Source: Muraenolepis orangiensis
Lineage: Eukaryota; Chordata; Actinopteri; Gadiformes; Muraenolepididae
Reading direction: 5' to 3'
NCBI GenBank assembly: GCA_027704905.1
Contig: CM051001.1
Coordinates: forward strand, 28,748,170-28,812,169
DNA length: 64,000 bases
This document shows positions 1 through 14,367 of the stretch, in pieces; position 1 is the stretch's first letter; the number at the start of each line of letters is the position of its first letter. The notes beneath the pieces are model-generated. The model did not search any database and was not told the origin of the DNA. It saw only the letters and a list, made by a program, of their open reading frames with translations. A program made the position numbers and the translations under genes.

Positions 1-344
1 TTATTGCACTCGGAGCGAGCATAGCATCGTGTTGTGTTACCCGCCAGAGCAGTGTCTGTCTTCTGAGTCTGTTATTTCACCCGTGCCCATGAAACCGTAG
101 CCAGGCGCCAGAGCCATACGTGACCCCCCCCCCCCCCCCCCACTCCCTCGCAATCTCTGACCCGCTGACCACCGCATCTCCCTGGAAATCTGAGGTTTCT
201 CTCCAGCAGGGTCGGCATCTTGGCAGCACAGATGTCTCTGATTGGTCAGAGAGGGTTTGCACACTTGATTTTGAGTAATTTTGCACAGTGGGCCCAAAAC
301 ACCTGATCCTCCAAAACACCTGATCCAAAACACCTGAAAGCGAT
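1..344. other. No gene recognised; poly-C run
   Basis: Nothing coding is recognised. A run of about 18 C residues sits at 124-141, a place where sequencing length is unreliable. A short direct repeat of the phrase AAAACACCTGATCC occurs near 297-330. Confidence 0.5.
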
Positions 345-553
345 CTCTCCTGCTCTCCCCCTCTCCCCCTCTCCTTCTCCTCTCCCCATCTCCTCCTCCC
401 CAATTCCTCCTCTCCTCCTCTCCTTCTCTCCTTCTCTCCTTCTCTCCTGCTCTCCCCCTCTCCCCCTCTCTTCCTTCCCCGTTCCTCCTCTCCTCCTCTC
501 CTCCTCTCCTCCTCTCCTCCTCTCCTCCTCTCCCCCTCCCTCCTCCTCTCTTT
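345..553. repeat. Pyrimidine-rich low-complexity tract
   Basis: About 210 bp of imperfect CTCCTCTCC / CTCCCC repeats. Open frames across it translate to Arg/Glu/Gly-rich strings on the minus strand and are not genes. Confidence 0.85.
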
Positions 554-896
554 ATGGATGCTGTGTGTGCGTCTCAAGATCTCTCCCCGAGATCTTCAGG
601 GAGATGCTGTTGTCTAAAAGTTCTGTTGTCTGTAAACACTTGTCGTAACCCTGGCTAATCTAGGGAGCTTGGAGTGCTAATCAACCTGTTGATCCGTCAG
701 CGTGGCTTCTTTAAGACATAACTAAATCAATTAGCACTTTAGGGTTTGATTGAGCTTGCCATTTTTGTTTGGTTATCACTCCCTCTTGCCTGTGATGTTA
801 CACACAATACATGACGCCCTTTCATACGTATTACGTTGTGCCCGTACTTGAATCAGTACCCTGAATATTGAAATTAATATTGTATACAAATGAACA
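554..896. other. No feature seen
   Basis: AT-leaning single-copy-looking DNA. No exon, RNA gene or repeat recognised. Confidence 0.4.
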
Positions 897-1062
897 AGAC
901 TGTGGTTATACTGGGCTGTAGCTCCCAGTGTAACCACCAGTAGGAGACTGTGATTGCACTGGGCTGTAGCTCCCAGTGTAACCACCAGTAGGAGACTGTG
1001 GTTGTACTGGTCAGCTCCCAGTGTAACCACCACTAGGAGACTGGTTATACTGGGCAGCTCCC
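897..1062 (+). repeat. 48-bp minisatellite, site 1
   Basis: Three to four imperfect copies of a unit containing CTCCCAGTGTAACCACCAG and TAGGAGACTGTGG. The same unit forms a nine-copy array at 32238-32660 and a single partial copy at 49671-49700. The last two units here lack the CTGTAG segment. Confidence 0.85.
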
Positions 1063-1545
1063 TCTCTGTGTGGAGAATGAATGTATTCATGTTTGTCTCT
1101 GCCTACAAATGACTGCATATATTAACTGTTGGTTTTCACTGAAATATTGATTCCAGATAATTGCCTCTTTTTAAGGTTAAACGGATCAGTTGGCTAATTC
1201 CTTGGAACACTTGAGGTTTAAAGCGTATTCTGTTTTGGGGAAGACAAGTTCGGGAAGACAAGTTCCACGTGCTGTGAATAGGCAAACATATAATATTAAT
1301 AACTGTCACTAGTAGCTGCTTTATTCTTCTTCTTCTTCTTATTATTATGCACAAACGGGAAGAGTGCAGCTTTTTTTTATCCGTCAAATATTAATTTCAT
1401 CATCGAATGGTGAAATGACTTCATTGGACATTTTAAATGCCTGTGTGTCAGCATTTCGTCCAATGAGGTGAATGAAGCCAGCATTGACCTTTGATACCTA
1501 GCAACACGTCTCTTTATAAAACTCTAAGGAGCTCTGAGACTCCGT
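1063..1545. other. No feature seen
   Basis: No gene recognised. It contains a small CTT run near 1326-1341. Confidence 0.4.
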
Positions 1546-1820
1546 CTCCGAGGCCTTAGCTCAGGTGGTAGAGCGGTCGCCTCACAACCGGAAGGTTGCT
1601 GGTTCGATCCCCCGGCTCCTAGCAAAAACTGTCGGTGTCCTTGAGCAAGACACCCTAGCCCTCGAGTTGTCCTTGAGCAAGACACCCTAACTGCTCCTGA
1701 CGTGCTGGCTGTCTCCTTGCATGGCTGACTCCGCCGTCGGTGGTTGAATGTGTGTATGAATGGGTGAATGTGAGGCATGCGTAAAGCGCTTTATATAAAC
1801 CATTATATAAAAGCATCCAT
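1546..1820 (+). mobile_element. tRNA-derived SINE, copy 1
   Basis: The head carries a pol III A box (TAGCTCAGGTGG, 1557-1568) and B box (GGTTCGATCC, 1601-1610). The body has the phrase CTTGAGCAAGACACCCTA, duplicated in this copy. The tail resembles GTAAAGCGCTTTATATAAA. The same family is at 21136-21396, 38943-39195 (minus), 51186-51425 and 52075-52340 (minus). The tail resembles 3' ends of fish L2-type LINEs, so mobilisation by such a LINE is likely; that is inference. Confidence 0.85.
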
Positions 1821-2271
1821 TAGTAACACACGTCATCGAGGGATGTTTCTGGTGACAAATTTCCTTTGTTTCGTGAACGTTGACAAAAATAAATTGGGCA
1901 CATTACAATCTAAGATAATGATCATATCCGTATTACAAAGCACATGAAATTGTTTAATTGCTAGTTCTAGACACATGTCAGAGGTTCAGTTACATTAAAA
2001 CAAATATTTCAAAGAACAAAAGTACACTAAACTAAAGGGGCACTCAGTGGAGTATACCTCTTTCTTTCTGTCTGTTAGCAAGATAACTCAAAAGCAGCAG
2101 CAGACGGGTCAAAACATAACCTCTGTCCCATATTCGACGGCAGAGGCAATTACAATGTCACCTCCGCCCTGCATCAGCACGTCAAAACCTCATAGCGCTC
2201 TGTTAACCAACATGTCTCTCCTACTCCCCTCACAGTCCTTCACACTCTTTGTCCATGTGGAGTGGGTGGTT
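1821..2271. other. Unique DNA with a short repeat-family fragment
   Basis: The phrase CTGTTAGCAAGATAACTCAAAA at about 2072-2092 also occurs (with CGC for CTC) at the start of the dispersed repeat at 21585. No gene seen. Confidence 0.35.
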
Positions 2272-2688
2272 GTTGTCTGGTTGAAGCAGCCTCACCTGGC
2301 CCCAGTCAGACTGGTTAGAGTCTGGTTGAAGCAGCCTCGCCTGGCCCCAGTCAGACTGATTAGAGTCTGGTTGAAGCAGCCTCATCTGGCCCCAGTCAGA
2401 CTGATTAGAGTCTGGTTGAAGCAGCCTCATCTGGCCCCAGTCAGACTGATTAGAGTCTGGTTGAAGCAGCCTCACCTGGCCCAGACTGATTTAGAGTCTG
2501 GATAAAATCAGCCTCACCTCGCTCCAGTCAGACTGATTAGAGGCTGTGGCTGGGTGAGGCAATGGGTGGTAATCAAGGACCACAGGTTAAACCAGCAACC
2601 AACACACACTCACTCACTCACTCACTCACTCACTCACTCACTCACTCACTCACACACACACACACACACTTTCGAGGAGAGAGCTCTA
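2272..2688 (+). repeat. 45-bp minisatellite with conserved flank, site 1
   Basis: About six copies of a 45-bp unit (motifs GGTTGAAGCAGCCTCA, CCCCAGTCAGACTGATTAG) span 2272-2545. They are followed by a flank containing AATCAAGGACCACAGG and TTAAACCAGCAACCAACAC, a CACT/CA run, then CGAGGAGAGAGCTCT. The same order is at 7192-7520, and the array plus first flank recur inverted at 60672-60970. This points to a dispersed element that contains the minisatellite. Confidence 0.85.
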
Positions 2689-4081
2689 GCATCCATCCGT
2701 TCCATCTGCTCTGTTCACCGCCAACTGCAAAACTCAACGATAAACCGCTTTCCTCATCACCCGCGTGTCCTTGTCTTCGAGATGGGGGCCCTCAAGCAGC
2801 CATTGTAATGGCGTGTGGCCGCTTCGACTGCTACATGCGTCCATCTCTATTGTGAGCCTGTGAGCGCTGTCAGTGCGGCGCCGTGGTGCTCTGCGTGTGT
2901 GGCGTGTGGAGCTTAGCCCCACACGTCCGATGGGTGAACGCATCCCAGCGCCCGTGATGGAGCTGCGGAGGCGACAACAACAGGCAGGAATTTAGTTTGG
3001 TTGTGATGTCAAATGCGACACGCACAGTAGTTCACCGCGTTCAAGGGGTCGTTAGGGTCGCCTCGCTTTAAGGGATTGCAACGGTTTGGGCCGTGGACGT
3101 TGAGGATCGAACCCGCGGCCCTTTCTGGTGGCGTTCGGTCGGAAACACCCTAACCGCCTTGACTCCTCCTGGTTTGTGATGACTATGATCGTCTCGGAGC
3201 TCCATAGTGATTGAAGAAGATAATACGGTAATATTAACAATCAATAATGAGGATCAGTAAGGATCAGTTCACCCCCCCCCACACACACACACATCCCTGA
3301 TCCCACCCTTCTCACTCCTGTTGGCCCCTGAGTGCTCTTGCCAGAGGCTGCGTTGACGTAATTAGTGGAACACTAATTAATTCATACTTGATTGATTATT
3401 TATTATTTACCTCATTCATTCCAGGGCCTGACTTGGGCGTGGTCCCCTTATTCCACCACACCAGGGTGAGAGCCCACTGGGTCGGTTCAAGCCTGTGTGT
3501 GTGTGTTTGTCCTCAGTCAATACTGCTCCCATGGAGACAACACACCCTCGTCCATTTTGATTAAAAAAGATTGATTGCATAGATTTGACACAGAATTCAT
3601 CCAAATAGGATCTAGATCTTTTTTTGTTGACAAGCATGAAAGGCAATGCCTTTGGGCCTTTGGGATGGCGGTGTCCCCTCTCTATGGAAGACAAAGGCTT
3701 GTTTAGCAGTGATTTATGGAGTTGATTTGGTTAGATTATGAACCATGGATCATGTAAGAGGATTAAAGTCTCATTAGACAGTCAATAACTGGTGCGAACG
3801 TCTGCTTAGTGCAACTGGAAAAAACAATAAATAACAATAAATACAGACAGCCAGTAAATCAGATTACGTGTGGGTGTGTGGGTTGGGTGTGTGTGTGTGG
3901 TTGGGTGTGGGTGTGGGTGGGTGTGTGTGTGTGTGTACAGTGTGTTCTTAAGTGTCTGCTTGTGTGAGTGAGTGTGTGTGTGTGTGTGTATGGTAATATA
4001 TGTATGTAAACATGATTGAATGTTTATAATACACACATTACATTATACAGACGGACACTAAAGACTCTATTTTGGATATAT

Positions 4082-4082
<1 letters not shown>
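2689..4082. other. No gene recognised
   Basis: Mostly single-copy-looking sequence with short TG-rich patches at 3498-3510 and 3868-3990. No convincing exon on either strand. Confidence 0.4.

Positions 4083-4122
<40 letters not shown>
4083..4122. repeat. (TG)n microsatellite
   Basis: About 20 uninterrupted TG units. Confidence 0.95.
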
Positions 4123-4127
<5 letters not shown>

Positions 4128-4348
4128 AACCCTAGGGCTAAATAGGTAATAAGTGGTTTCGGGGAAAATTAACTTAATGTCCATTTCTTGTAAACGACCG
4201 GGAAAAGGGCGTCGGAGCAAAAACAACTTAGATTCCTCCCAGTCCGCAGCATGGTCAGCTTTTCTCCCGTCGGCCGGTTCCTAGTAACAGAAGACTATGT
4301 TAACACCCTGTACTTCCACTGTTAACCAATTGTTAAGTTGACCGAAGT

Positions 4349-4857
<509 letters not shown>

Positions 4858-4899
4858 TCCTCTTGCCTGGTGATTGTACGTCGGCTTCAGGGTCCCTCT

Positions 4900-5570
4900 T
4901 ATGTTTCCACGCACCGCTGATTGGCGTACCTCCACTAGGCGACGGCGGGTGTGGAGAACAGCATTTCATTTTTGGATTGGTCTGTGAGGGGTACTTGCCG
5001 GTACCCCATTCGTCCAAGGTACTGAGAAAACCTGGCTGGTCCCCACCTCTCCACCGAGTGTGTCGAGGCACGTCAGGAGTTTAGCTCGCTTAGCTTCCTG
5101 AAATCATCACAGAATGTGGCAGTTCTGTCTGGCTTCGGTACCATGATGATGGGACTCCACCAGGCCCTGACGGAGTCTTCCATCCCCCCCCCCCCCCAGT
5201 TTGGGCTTTTTCCTCACCTCTTCCTTAACGGCAGTGCAGTGAGTCTTTGGCGGACAACTTTTACTGCTTCTGTCACAACAGTCGGAGTAGCTCTTTGACG
5301 GCGGCGGCGCGGTGCTGGCGATGTGCAGGGAAATGGTCTCCAGACACCTGTCTGGTTATCCATTATAACCAGGATGAAGCGCTGCCCTTGACTGGTCTTG
5401 GGCAGGGGCCCCACTTTGTCCGTGGCCAGATGTTCAAAGGGCATTTCAATAATTGGCAGCAGGGTGACAGGGCTCTGGTAGTGAAGCGTCGGCCTGCTTT
5501 GTCCGTCTGTAGTGGCTGGCTTGGGCGGCAGGTTAAGACCTGATAAGCTGCTGAGCCTCCAGGGTCAGGA
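4900..5570 (-). pseudogene. Ty3/Gypsy-like pol remnant
   Basis: Read on the minus strand, 5444 down to about 5320 encodes an integrase-core-like stretch with PFEHLATDKVGPLPKTSQG and then FILVIMD, the usual start of a Gypsy integrase catalytic core. Lower down, 5180 to about 4950 encodes reverse-transcriptase-like pieces (WSPIIMVPKPDRTATFCDDF, then GPARF and VPLTDQSKNEMLFSTP). Stops and frame changes break both parts. The integrase-like piece lies upstream of the RT-like piece in transcription sense, the reverse of normal RT-RH-IN order, so this is a rearranged dead fragment. Most of pol, gag and LTRs are not seen. Confidence 0.65.
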
Positions 5571-5751
5571 ACGAGGCCAGGACGCCTCCCCACTCAGCGG
5601 GTGGCCACCTCTCCCTCTCGGCTGTCTGTTTCGAAGACCTCCATGTTGGCCTCCGGGGAGACCTCCAGGTCGCCATCCGGCGACATCCGGGTGAGGACTT
5701 TCTTGGTGTCCTGGTCCGCTCTCGTTCTGGAGAAGCCTTTTTTTTGCCAGT

Positions 5752-5910
5752 TTGACCATCGTCATTCAAGATTTTGCCATTTACAACAAGTACAATAGAA
5801 TGCTTACTCCTCATTCCCTCCCGCAGTATGCATTTCTAAAACAAAATATTATAAAAAATACTATACACAATCAAAATGAACATAAAAGTGACGGATGATG
5901 ATATGCGTAG
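5752..5910 (-). repeat. Dispersed repeat family R1, copy 1
   Basis: Contains AATGCTTACTCCTCATTCC next to CTCCCGCAGT and ends with an ATTCAAGATTTT-like edge. Related blocks lie at 20625-20985, 31290-31625, 40885-41045 and 57600-57702. The + orientation (copies at 31 kb and 57 kb) ends in tandem CTTGTATCTTGTAT / AATCTTGAATCTTG, which looks like the 3' tail of a non-LTR retroelement. Confidence 0.75.
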
Positions 5911-6158
5911 AATGCGTAGAAATCCCAAGGATCCTGTTGTAAGAAATGCTAGTTTATTATTATTATTATTATTATTAGTTATTATCATTATTTATTATTC
6001 AAGTCTTGGTCAGCACATAAACTATAAATTCATCTCTTCAGAGTTTTAACTTTAAGATGGCAAGGTTGTTGTTGGCTACACGCTTCGTTGAAGTTCAGCT
6101 GTCCCCTAGAGATGTATATACACTTCACCAGAGTTGAGTCCACATGACACACACACAC

Positions 6159-6207
<49 letters not shown>

Positions 6208-7190
6208 CACACACACACAAATCCTGCCAGATTTTTAGCTTGTATTGTAACAATGTCAATAATGAACCTGGTTCTTCCAAACAGGTTTTGGTGACAAATC
6301 CCACCTTTTGTATGTGAAGCACTCCGATCGGCACATAGCCTTGTCGGAAACAAATGCAAAATGTTGAATGAAATAACGGATTCCATCCACGATTCACGGC
6401 TCTGTGGGCTTTTGCTCCGTTAAAATGATATAATTCTACAAATATGAATAAATAGATGAATTAAACCTGATAACCTACCACTCTTCAGTACACATTTCCT
6501 AATACAAAACCTAATAAACAATTCAATTCCCATCCTCTCTATTCTAAGCTACCAGCCACTGCATCTGGGAAATTCAGAGCCTTTATTTTGTAGCCGCTTT
6601 TTTCATTTATAAAATTTTTCCTTTATTCAACTTTATTCATTATGTTTAATGAATAAATGTTTAATGTTGTTTAATACATTCGCAACATAACAAATTAGCA
6701 CACACTTGTTTTATTTGATATATATCTATATATCAAATATATATCATTTATGCAACTATTGAATTTTTTACTTTTATACCTCTATAGCGATGTTTCTTGT
6801 TTACCAACAATGACGTTATTTCCACGCATGCACAGTTTTACGGATGGCAAAAGGTCCTTGTTATTGGAATCTTTTACATGGAAAGTATGGCGTGCTCGAC
6901 TGAAAACTCAATCAAGTTGCTAGTTCTAGATATTCTTTTAAACTAATGTATGATAATGGTTCGGCTTGACTTCTAGAACTGTACACATTGAAAGGATGGC
7001 AAAATAACCGACTCTTTGGCCAGATTGGAGTTTCAGTGATATTTACACCTGATCGACACGTTAGGGACAGACACAAAGGAATCTCTCAAGGCTTTACAAT
7101 CACTGGAAGCTAATCCGTTTTTCCTTAGTGGTCATGTTAAACCGCTATTTAACCGTTATTTCATGCTAAATGCATTTTATTATGAGTTTT
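5911..7190. other. No gene; small simple repeats
   Basis: Includes ATT repeats at 5957-5980, a CA/GCAC run at 6149-6218 and an AT palindrome (TTTGATATATATCTATATATCAAA) at about 6715-6738. The rest is AT-rich and unrecognised. Confidence 0.5.
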
Positions 7191-7191
7191 C

Positions 7192-7606
7192 GAGTCTGGT
7201 TGAAGCAGCCTCATCTGTCCCCAGTCAAACTTATTAGAGTCTGGTTGAAGCAGCCTCATCTGTCCCCAGTCAAACTGATTAGAGTCTGGTTGAAGCAGCC
7301 TCACCTGGCCCCCAGTCAGACTGATTAGAGTCTGGTTGAAGCAGCCTCATCTGGCCCCAGTCAGACTGATTAGAGTCTGGTTGAAGCAGCCTCATCTGGC
7401 CCCAGTCAGACTGATTAGAGTCTGGCTGTGGGTTCTTGGTAATCAAGGACCACAGGTTAAACCAGCAACCAACACTCACACCCACCCACTCACTCACTCA
7501 CACACACACTCTCGAGGAGAGAGCTCTCTCACGCATTTTTGCCGACCGGAACACATAAAAACCCCACGTGACTTTGGCTGTGACGTCACGAGAAACATCG
7601 CTATAC
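7192..7606 (+). repeat. 45-bp minisatellite with conserved flank, site 2
   Basis: Five copies of the 45-bp unit (7192-7427) are followed by the same flank as at 2546-2688, including AATCAAGGACCACAGG and CGAGGAGAGAGCTCT. The copy then continues at 7531-7606 into GCCGACCGGAACACATAAAA and GTGACTTTGGCTGTGACGTC, a block that also forms the arms of the palindromic element at 57838-58140. Confidence 0.85.
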
Positions 7607-8147
7607 TATACTCATATACTTACACATTTTTTACAATATTGCTTCTTTTTTTTAATAGGTTTTTAAGCATTCCTTCTCCGAATAGCCGGCTCTAAAGGGT
7701 GTGGGTGTTTCAACACTCGACGTGGGCAGGATTAAAAAATAATAAAATAAAAAAGGACCTCTTTTCTTTCTAAATCTTTTTTTAAAGACTATTGGATTTG
7801 TATCTTGGCTGAGCCCCTGGGTGTTAATGTGAGCGTGTTATTCTGTGTCTGGTACTTCAAAGCCCTCTGCTCAGCCCATCAGCGGATAGCCCTCTGAATA
7901 GAGTCGGCTTCCCCAGCTACACTTACTTCCTGTCAACAGAACCTACTGACACCGGCTAACGGATACTTCATCTGACAATTATCTGCTGTGCTTTCGTAAA
8001 ATACTTCATAATATACTTTGGCCCTTTTTGAACCTTTGCTTAAAACACTTTGTAAGACACTTCAGGTTTTGATTATTGATGGATTGTTTTTTTATATGTG
8101 CTGAAAAAGACCTACCTCGCTCCTCATCCAACACCATCCCCCCATCC
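7607..8147. other. No feature seen
   Basis: AT-rich sequence, no exon or repeat recognised. Confidence 0.4.
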
Positions 8148-9340
8148 CACTCACCACCACCACCACCACCGCCACCACCACCACCATTCACCATTCATCA
8201 CCACCACCACCACCACCACTTCCACCACCACCACCACCACCACCATCCACCACCTCCACCACCGCCACCACCACCACCATTCACCACCACCACCACCACC
8301 ACTTCCACCACCACCACCACCACCACCATCCACCACCTCCACCACCACCACCACCACCATTCACCACCACCACCACCACCCACCACCATTCACCACCACC
8401 ACCACCACCACCACCACCACCATTCACCACCACCACCACCACTACCACTACCACCATTCACCACCACCCTCACCACCACCACCACCATTCATCATTCACC
8501 ACCACCACCTCCATCACCACCACCACCACCACCACCACCCTCACCACCACCACCACCACCACCCACCATTCATCATTCACCACCACCACCACCACCACCA
8601 CCTCCATCACCACCACCACCACCACCACCATTCACCATTCACCATTCACCATTCACCATCACCACCACCACCACCACCACCCTCACCACCACCACCATTC
8701 ACCACCACCACCACCACTACCCTCACCACCACCACCACCACCACCACTACCACTCACCACCACCACCACCACCACTACCATCACCACCACCACCACCACC
8801 ACTACCCTCACCACCACCACCACCACCACTACCCTCACCACCACCACCACCCTCACCACCACCACCACCACCACCTCGACTAAACATACCCCCACCACCA
8901 TCAACACCACCATCACTACCATCATCACCACTGCCACCACCACCACCTCTAACCAACATACCGACACCATCACCCCCACTACCATCACCACCACCCTCAA
9001 CACCACCACCACCACCACCCTCACCACCACTGCCACCACCACCACCTCTAACCAACATACCGACACCATCACCCCCACTACCATCGCCAACACCATCGCC
9101 ACCACCCTCAACACCACCATCACCACCACCCTCAACACCACCCCCATCACAATCAGCATACCCACCACCATCTCCACCCTCGTCACCACCACCACCACCA
9201 CCTCTATTCAACATACCAACACCAACACCCTCACAACCACCACCACCACCACCTCTATTCAACATACTGACACCATCACCCCCACCACCATCTCCTTCAT
9301 CACCACTTCAACACCACCCTCTCCGCCCCAACACTCACTG
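8148..9340 (+). repeat. 1.2-kb (CCA)n trinucleotide array
   Basis: CCA/CAC repeats with interruptions (TTCACCATTCA, CCT, ACTACC). The 3' third (8880-9320) is more diverged and contains a longer unit including CTAACCAACATACCGACACC, seen twice about 110 bp apart. All frames are open over long distances (poly-His/Pro/Thr) because the repeat lacks stops. There is no sign of a real protein. Confidence 0.95.
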
Positions 9341-9520
9341 ACCCCACAAGTGAGCTCAGCGTGGGGAACCTCTCTCTGCACCCTGCTTGGTGTGTTGGTG
9401 TTTCTATGGTGGGTTCTTCAGTTGTTCAGTTGTTGTGTTAACTGGAGGCTGTTAGAGGCATGACTGGCAGGTCTGCCTCACTGAAGTGGGTCACAGAGAG
9501 GCCGATGGGTGACATCGTCT
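9341..9520. other. No feature seen
   Basis: Short unique spacer between the CCA array and CT repeats. Confidence 0.4.
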
Positions 9521-9804
<284 letters not shown>

Positions 9805-10049
9805 GTCGCTCGCCTGTCATCACCCCTACCTTACATCCAGACGACAAGAGACAGAGACATTATTCTCTTTCTCTCCCTCACAGCTGTCATCCCGTGGGGA
9901 CACCTTGTCCTTTACGAGGACAAACCGCGTTACCAATGGAATCACTAGAGGGGAGACGGAACACTCTTATGACTAACATGTCACCCCCCCCTCTCCATGT
10001 TCATATGGTCCTCACTTCTGTGTCATGTCAAAGACACGGTTAGGACACT

Positions 10050-10256
<207 letters not shown>

Positions 10257-10666
10257 ATAAGACAATAAGACACTCTCTGGTTGCTACTCTGCTGCCGTTT
10301 TGAGTTTATTTTTTCTGTTGTGGCTTCAAACTGACCCGGACTGAAAGAAGACACAAAACACTGGCATTAAAATGACAATTGTGATGCTTGTTTGATAACT
10401 TAACAAGCACAAGCACAGATGCACTGTTTCACTGTTAAAGTCTAAAACGTTATCAATTGAGCAGAGTAATAATTACGTTTTCCCCCGTGGATGATCCCGG
10501 ATGATAATTCTCTATTACAGATTCATGTTTTTATTTTTAAACTAATTAAACTAATTATTTTTCAATGATAAGGTATCAAACTTTTAACACCGTGCCTTCT
10601 GGAATAGTCATAATTAAAATAATAATTAATAATAATTAACTCTCCTCCATATCTGTAACACACACA

Positions 10667-10669
<3 letters not shown>
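10257..10669. other. No feature seen
   Basis: AT-rich, with AATAATTA-like low complexity at 10610-10640. No gene. Confidence 0.4.
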
Positions 10670-10707
<38 letters not shown>

Positions 10708-10917
10708 TCTCTCCTCTCCCTCTCCTCTCTCTCTCCTCTCTCTCTCTCTCTCTGTCACTCTCTCTCCCCCCTTTCTCTCTCTCTGTTGCTCTCTCTCCCC
10801 TCTTTTCTCTCTCTTTCTTCCCCTCTCTCTCTTCCTCCAGTCCTCCTCTCTCTCACCACCCCACTCTCTCTCTAGCCCACTCTCTCTTTCTCCCATCCTC
10901 TCTCTCTCCCTCCTCTT

Positions 10918-10975
<58 letters not shown>

Positions 10976-10995
10976 CTCTCGCTCTCACCCCCCCC

Positions 10996-11057
<62 letters not shown>

Positions 11058-11073
11058 TCTCTCCTCCTGTATA
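10670..11073. repeat. CT-rich repeat tract
   Basis: Imperfect (CT)n with CCC and TTT interruptions, about 400 bp. Confidence 0.95.
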
Positions 11074-11170
11074 TGCTCTGGATAGTTATTTACACTCCAT
11101 CCTCTCAGAGTGTTTTTAAGGCTTGTGTGAGTGTGCTGTTGGGGCCCCAGGAGGTGGGAGCTGTTGACCG

Positions 11171-11193
11171 GGGGGGGGGGGGGGGGGGGGGGG
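11171..11193. repeat. Poly-G run of about 23
   Basis: Single-nucleotide run followed by two copies of GGGGCTCACAGAGAGA. Length is unreliable. Confidence 0.9.
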
Positions 11194-11399
11194 CTCACAG
11201 AGAGAGGGGGGCTCACAGAGAGAGACACGCGTTGTGTCCAATCATTGTGTGCAATAATTGTGTCTGAATCGCATCAAGGCTACACCCGAGTGTGTATTTT
11301 AAATATACAGTAGTTAGCAGATCTTTGACTGAATATTTCTTGCACTATTTTTACATTATTTATTGTTTGAATGTTGTCTTAACATGCAGATACTGTACA

Positions 11400-11755
11400 T
11401 TAGATGGTTATGTAGACAGATACGTGAATTGTCAGATACATTGTTGGACAGATAGATACATTGTTACTTAGATACATTGTTAGTTAGATACATTGTTACT
11501 TAGATACATTGTTACTTAGATACATTATTACTGAGATACATTGTTGCTTAGATACATTGTTAGTTAGATACATTGTTAGTTAGATACATTGTAACACAGA
11601 TACATTGTTAGTTAGATACATTGTTTGTTAGATACATTATTACTTAGATGCATTGTTAGTTAGATACATTATTACTTGGATACATTGTTAGTTAGATACA
11701 TTTTAGATACATTGCTTGTTAGATACATTAATGGTTAGATACGTTTTTTGATACA
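11400..11755. repeat. 16-bp tandem array (AGATACATTGTTACTT)
   Basis: About 20 imperfect 16-mers, AGATACATTGTTASTT, often with GTTAGTT in place of GTTACTT. It is AT-rich and has no coding sense. Confidence 0.9.
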
Positions 11756-11793
11756 TCCATTGAAGGACAAATGCATAAATCAATACGTAAGTG

Positions 11794-12700
<907 letters not shown>

Positions 12701-12805
12701 AAACGGTCCATAATAGAAACAGGAAATGATGGTGTTAAAGTGTTAAAGAGGCCCCCGGGTTATATTCTGTGGTGGATGGGAGACGGGTGGCTCGCTGCTG
12801 GGAGT

Positions 12806-12870
12806 GGGGGGGGGGGGGGGGGTAACCTTTTGTTCCACGTTAGCAGCGGCGGCGGCGGCAGCGGCGGCTG
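12806..12870. repeat. Poly-G run and GGC repeat
   Basis: A G run at about 12807-12822 and GGCGGCGGC at about 12846-12870. The neighbourhood is G-quadruplex prone. Confidence 0.8.
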
Positions 12871-13002
12871 CCTGACACACGGCTCCTTGAAGCGATGAAT
12901 CACACGGAACAGCAGTCACTCCTCCTCCAGGAGACCAATCAGCTGTGGAGGATTTGGCCTGGTTCCAGCCGCTCAGAAGCTGGCTCTGTTTGTATCATGG
13001 TA

Positions 13003-13208
13003 TACGGGTTATACAGGCTATACAGGTTATACAGGTTCTACAGGTTATCCAGGTTATCCAGGTTATACAGGTTCTACAGGTTCTACAGGTTATCCAGGTT
13101 ATACAGGTTATACAGGTTATACAGGTGATACAGGTGATTCAGGTGATACAGGTTATACAGGTTATACAGATGATACAGGTTATACAGGTTATACAGGTTA
13201 TACAGGTT
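13003..13208. repeat. 9-bp tandem array (TTATACAGG)
   Basis: About 22 copies of TTATACAGG with variants TTCTACAGG, TTATCCAGG and TGATACAGG. Stop-free frames encode Tyr-Arg or Val-Ile-Gln periodic peptides and are not genes. Confidence 0.95.
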
Positions 13209-13368
13209 AAGCTAAAATGGCCGCCCTAGTCTCCAGGGGGACAATGTCCTGTACGAAAAGGTCAGCCGTTGCCCAGGGCGACGCAGGAAGGATTTTTTTG
13301 AAAAATCGCGGACAACAGAGGGCTTTAATCGCTGGCCGAGAAACATGTGCTGTTGATGCTGTCCAGTT

Positions 13369-13929
<561 letters not shown>

Positions 13930-14367
13930 TTGACCTTCATTGTATTCTGACTTAAGTCTTTTTAAACGGACGACCTGTCACCTGTCACCCTTCTCGGTTG
14001 ATCACCATTACGGGGACACCTTGGTGTGTTACAGGGTGTGTGCCCTTTGGAGTGATGAAAACCCACCTCTCCAGGACCCTCGACCCGGATCCTTTGTCGT
14101 AGCGCATCCTCTTATCACTTTTACTAGTGTCTTTACTATGTCGATTATCTAAGTAGATTGTTAGGTTTATTATTGTTCTAGATATTGTTCTATATTGTTT
14201 GCCAACTTATTGTACTTTTACCTGAACTTATTGTACCTGAGCACTGCTTCAGTTCTTGGAGACTTCTGGTGACGAGTTGTTCTCTTACCTTTAAACCTTT
14301 GTTGAAACACACTATTGTTAAGTCGCTTTGGATAAAAGCATCTGCTAAATGACTGTAATGTAATGTG
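13930..14367 (+). mobile_element. 3' fragment of an L2/CR1-like LINE
   Basis: The 3' end carries CGCTTTGGATAAAAGCATCT and GCTAAATGACTGTAATG, a tail common in fish LINEs and SINEs. A block from 14205 (TTGTACTTTTACCTGAACTT) to the end matches 24188-24415 read in reverse. A weak KTHL-like stretch near 14060 resembles the end of such LINE ORFs. The family name is inferred. Confidence 0.6.

Noticed and set aside
1556..1625. Possible functional tRNA genes at the SINE heads (also 21148, 34560, 51195)
   Set aside because: A and B boxes are present, but each is followed by a SINE body and tail, and the sequences do not fold as intact cloverleafs with a proper acceptor stem.
2600..2668. CRISPR-like direct repeats
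   Set aside because: The tandem arrays have no unique spacers of constant length, and the DNA is eukaryotic.
8076..9341. 421-codon Pro/His/Ser/Thr-rich open frame
   Set aside because: It is a translation of the CCA microsatellite. Several frames are open at once and there is no non-repeat domain.
12895..12996. MNHTEQQSLLLQETNQL as the missing htr4 N-terminal exon
   Set aside because: The NHT glycosylation-type site is attractive, but the nearest donor gives phase 0, not the required phase 2, and there is no similarity to the 5-HT4 N-terminus.
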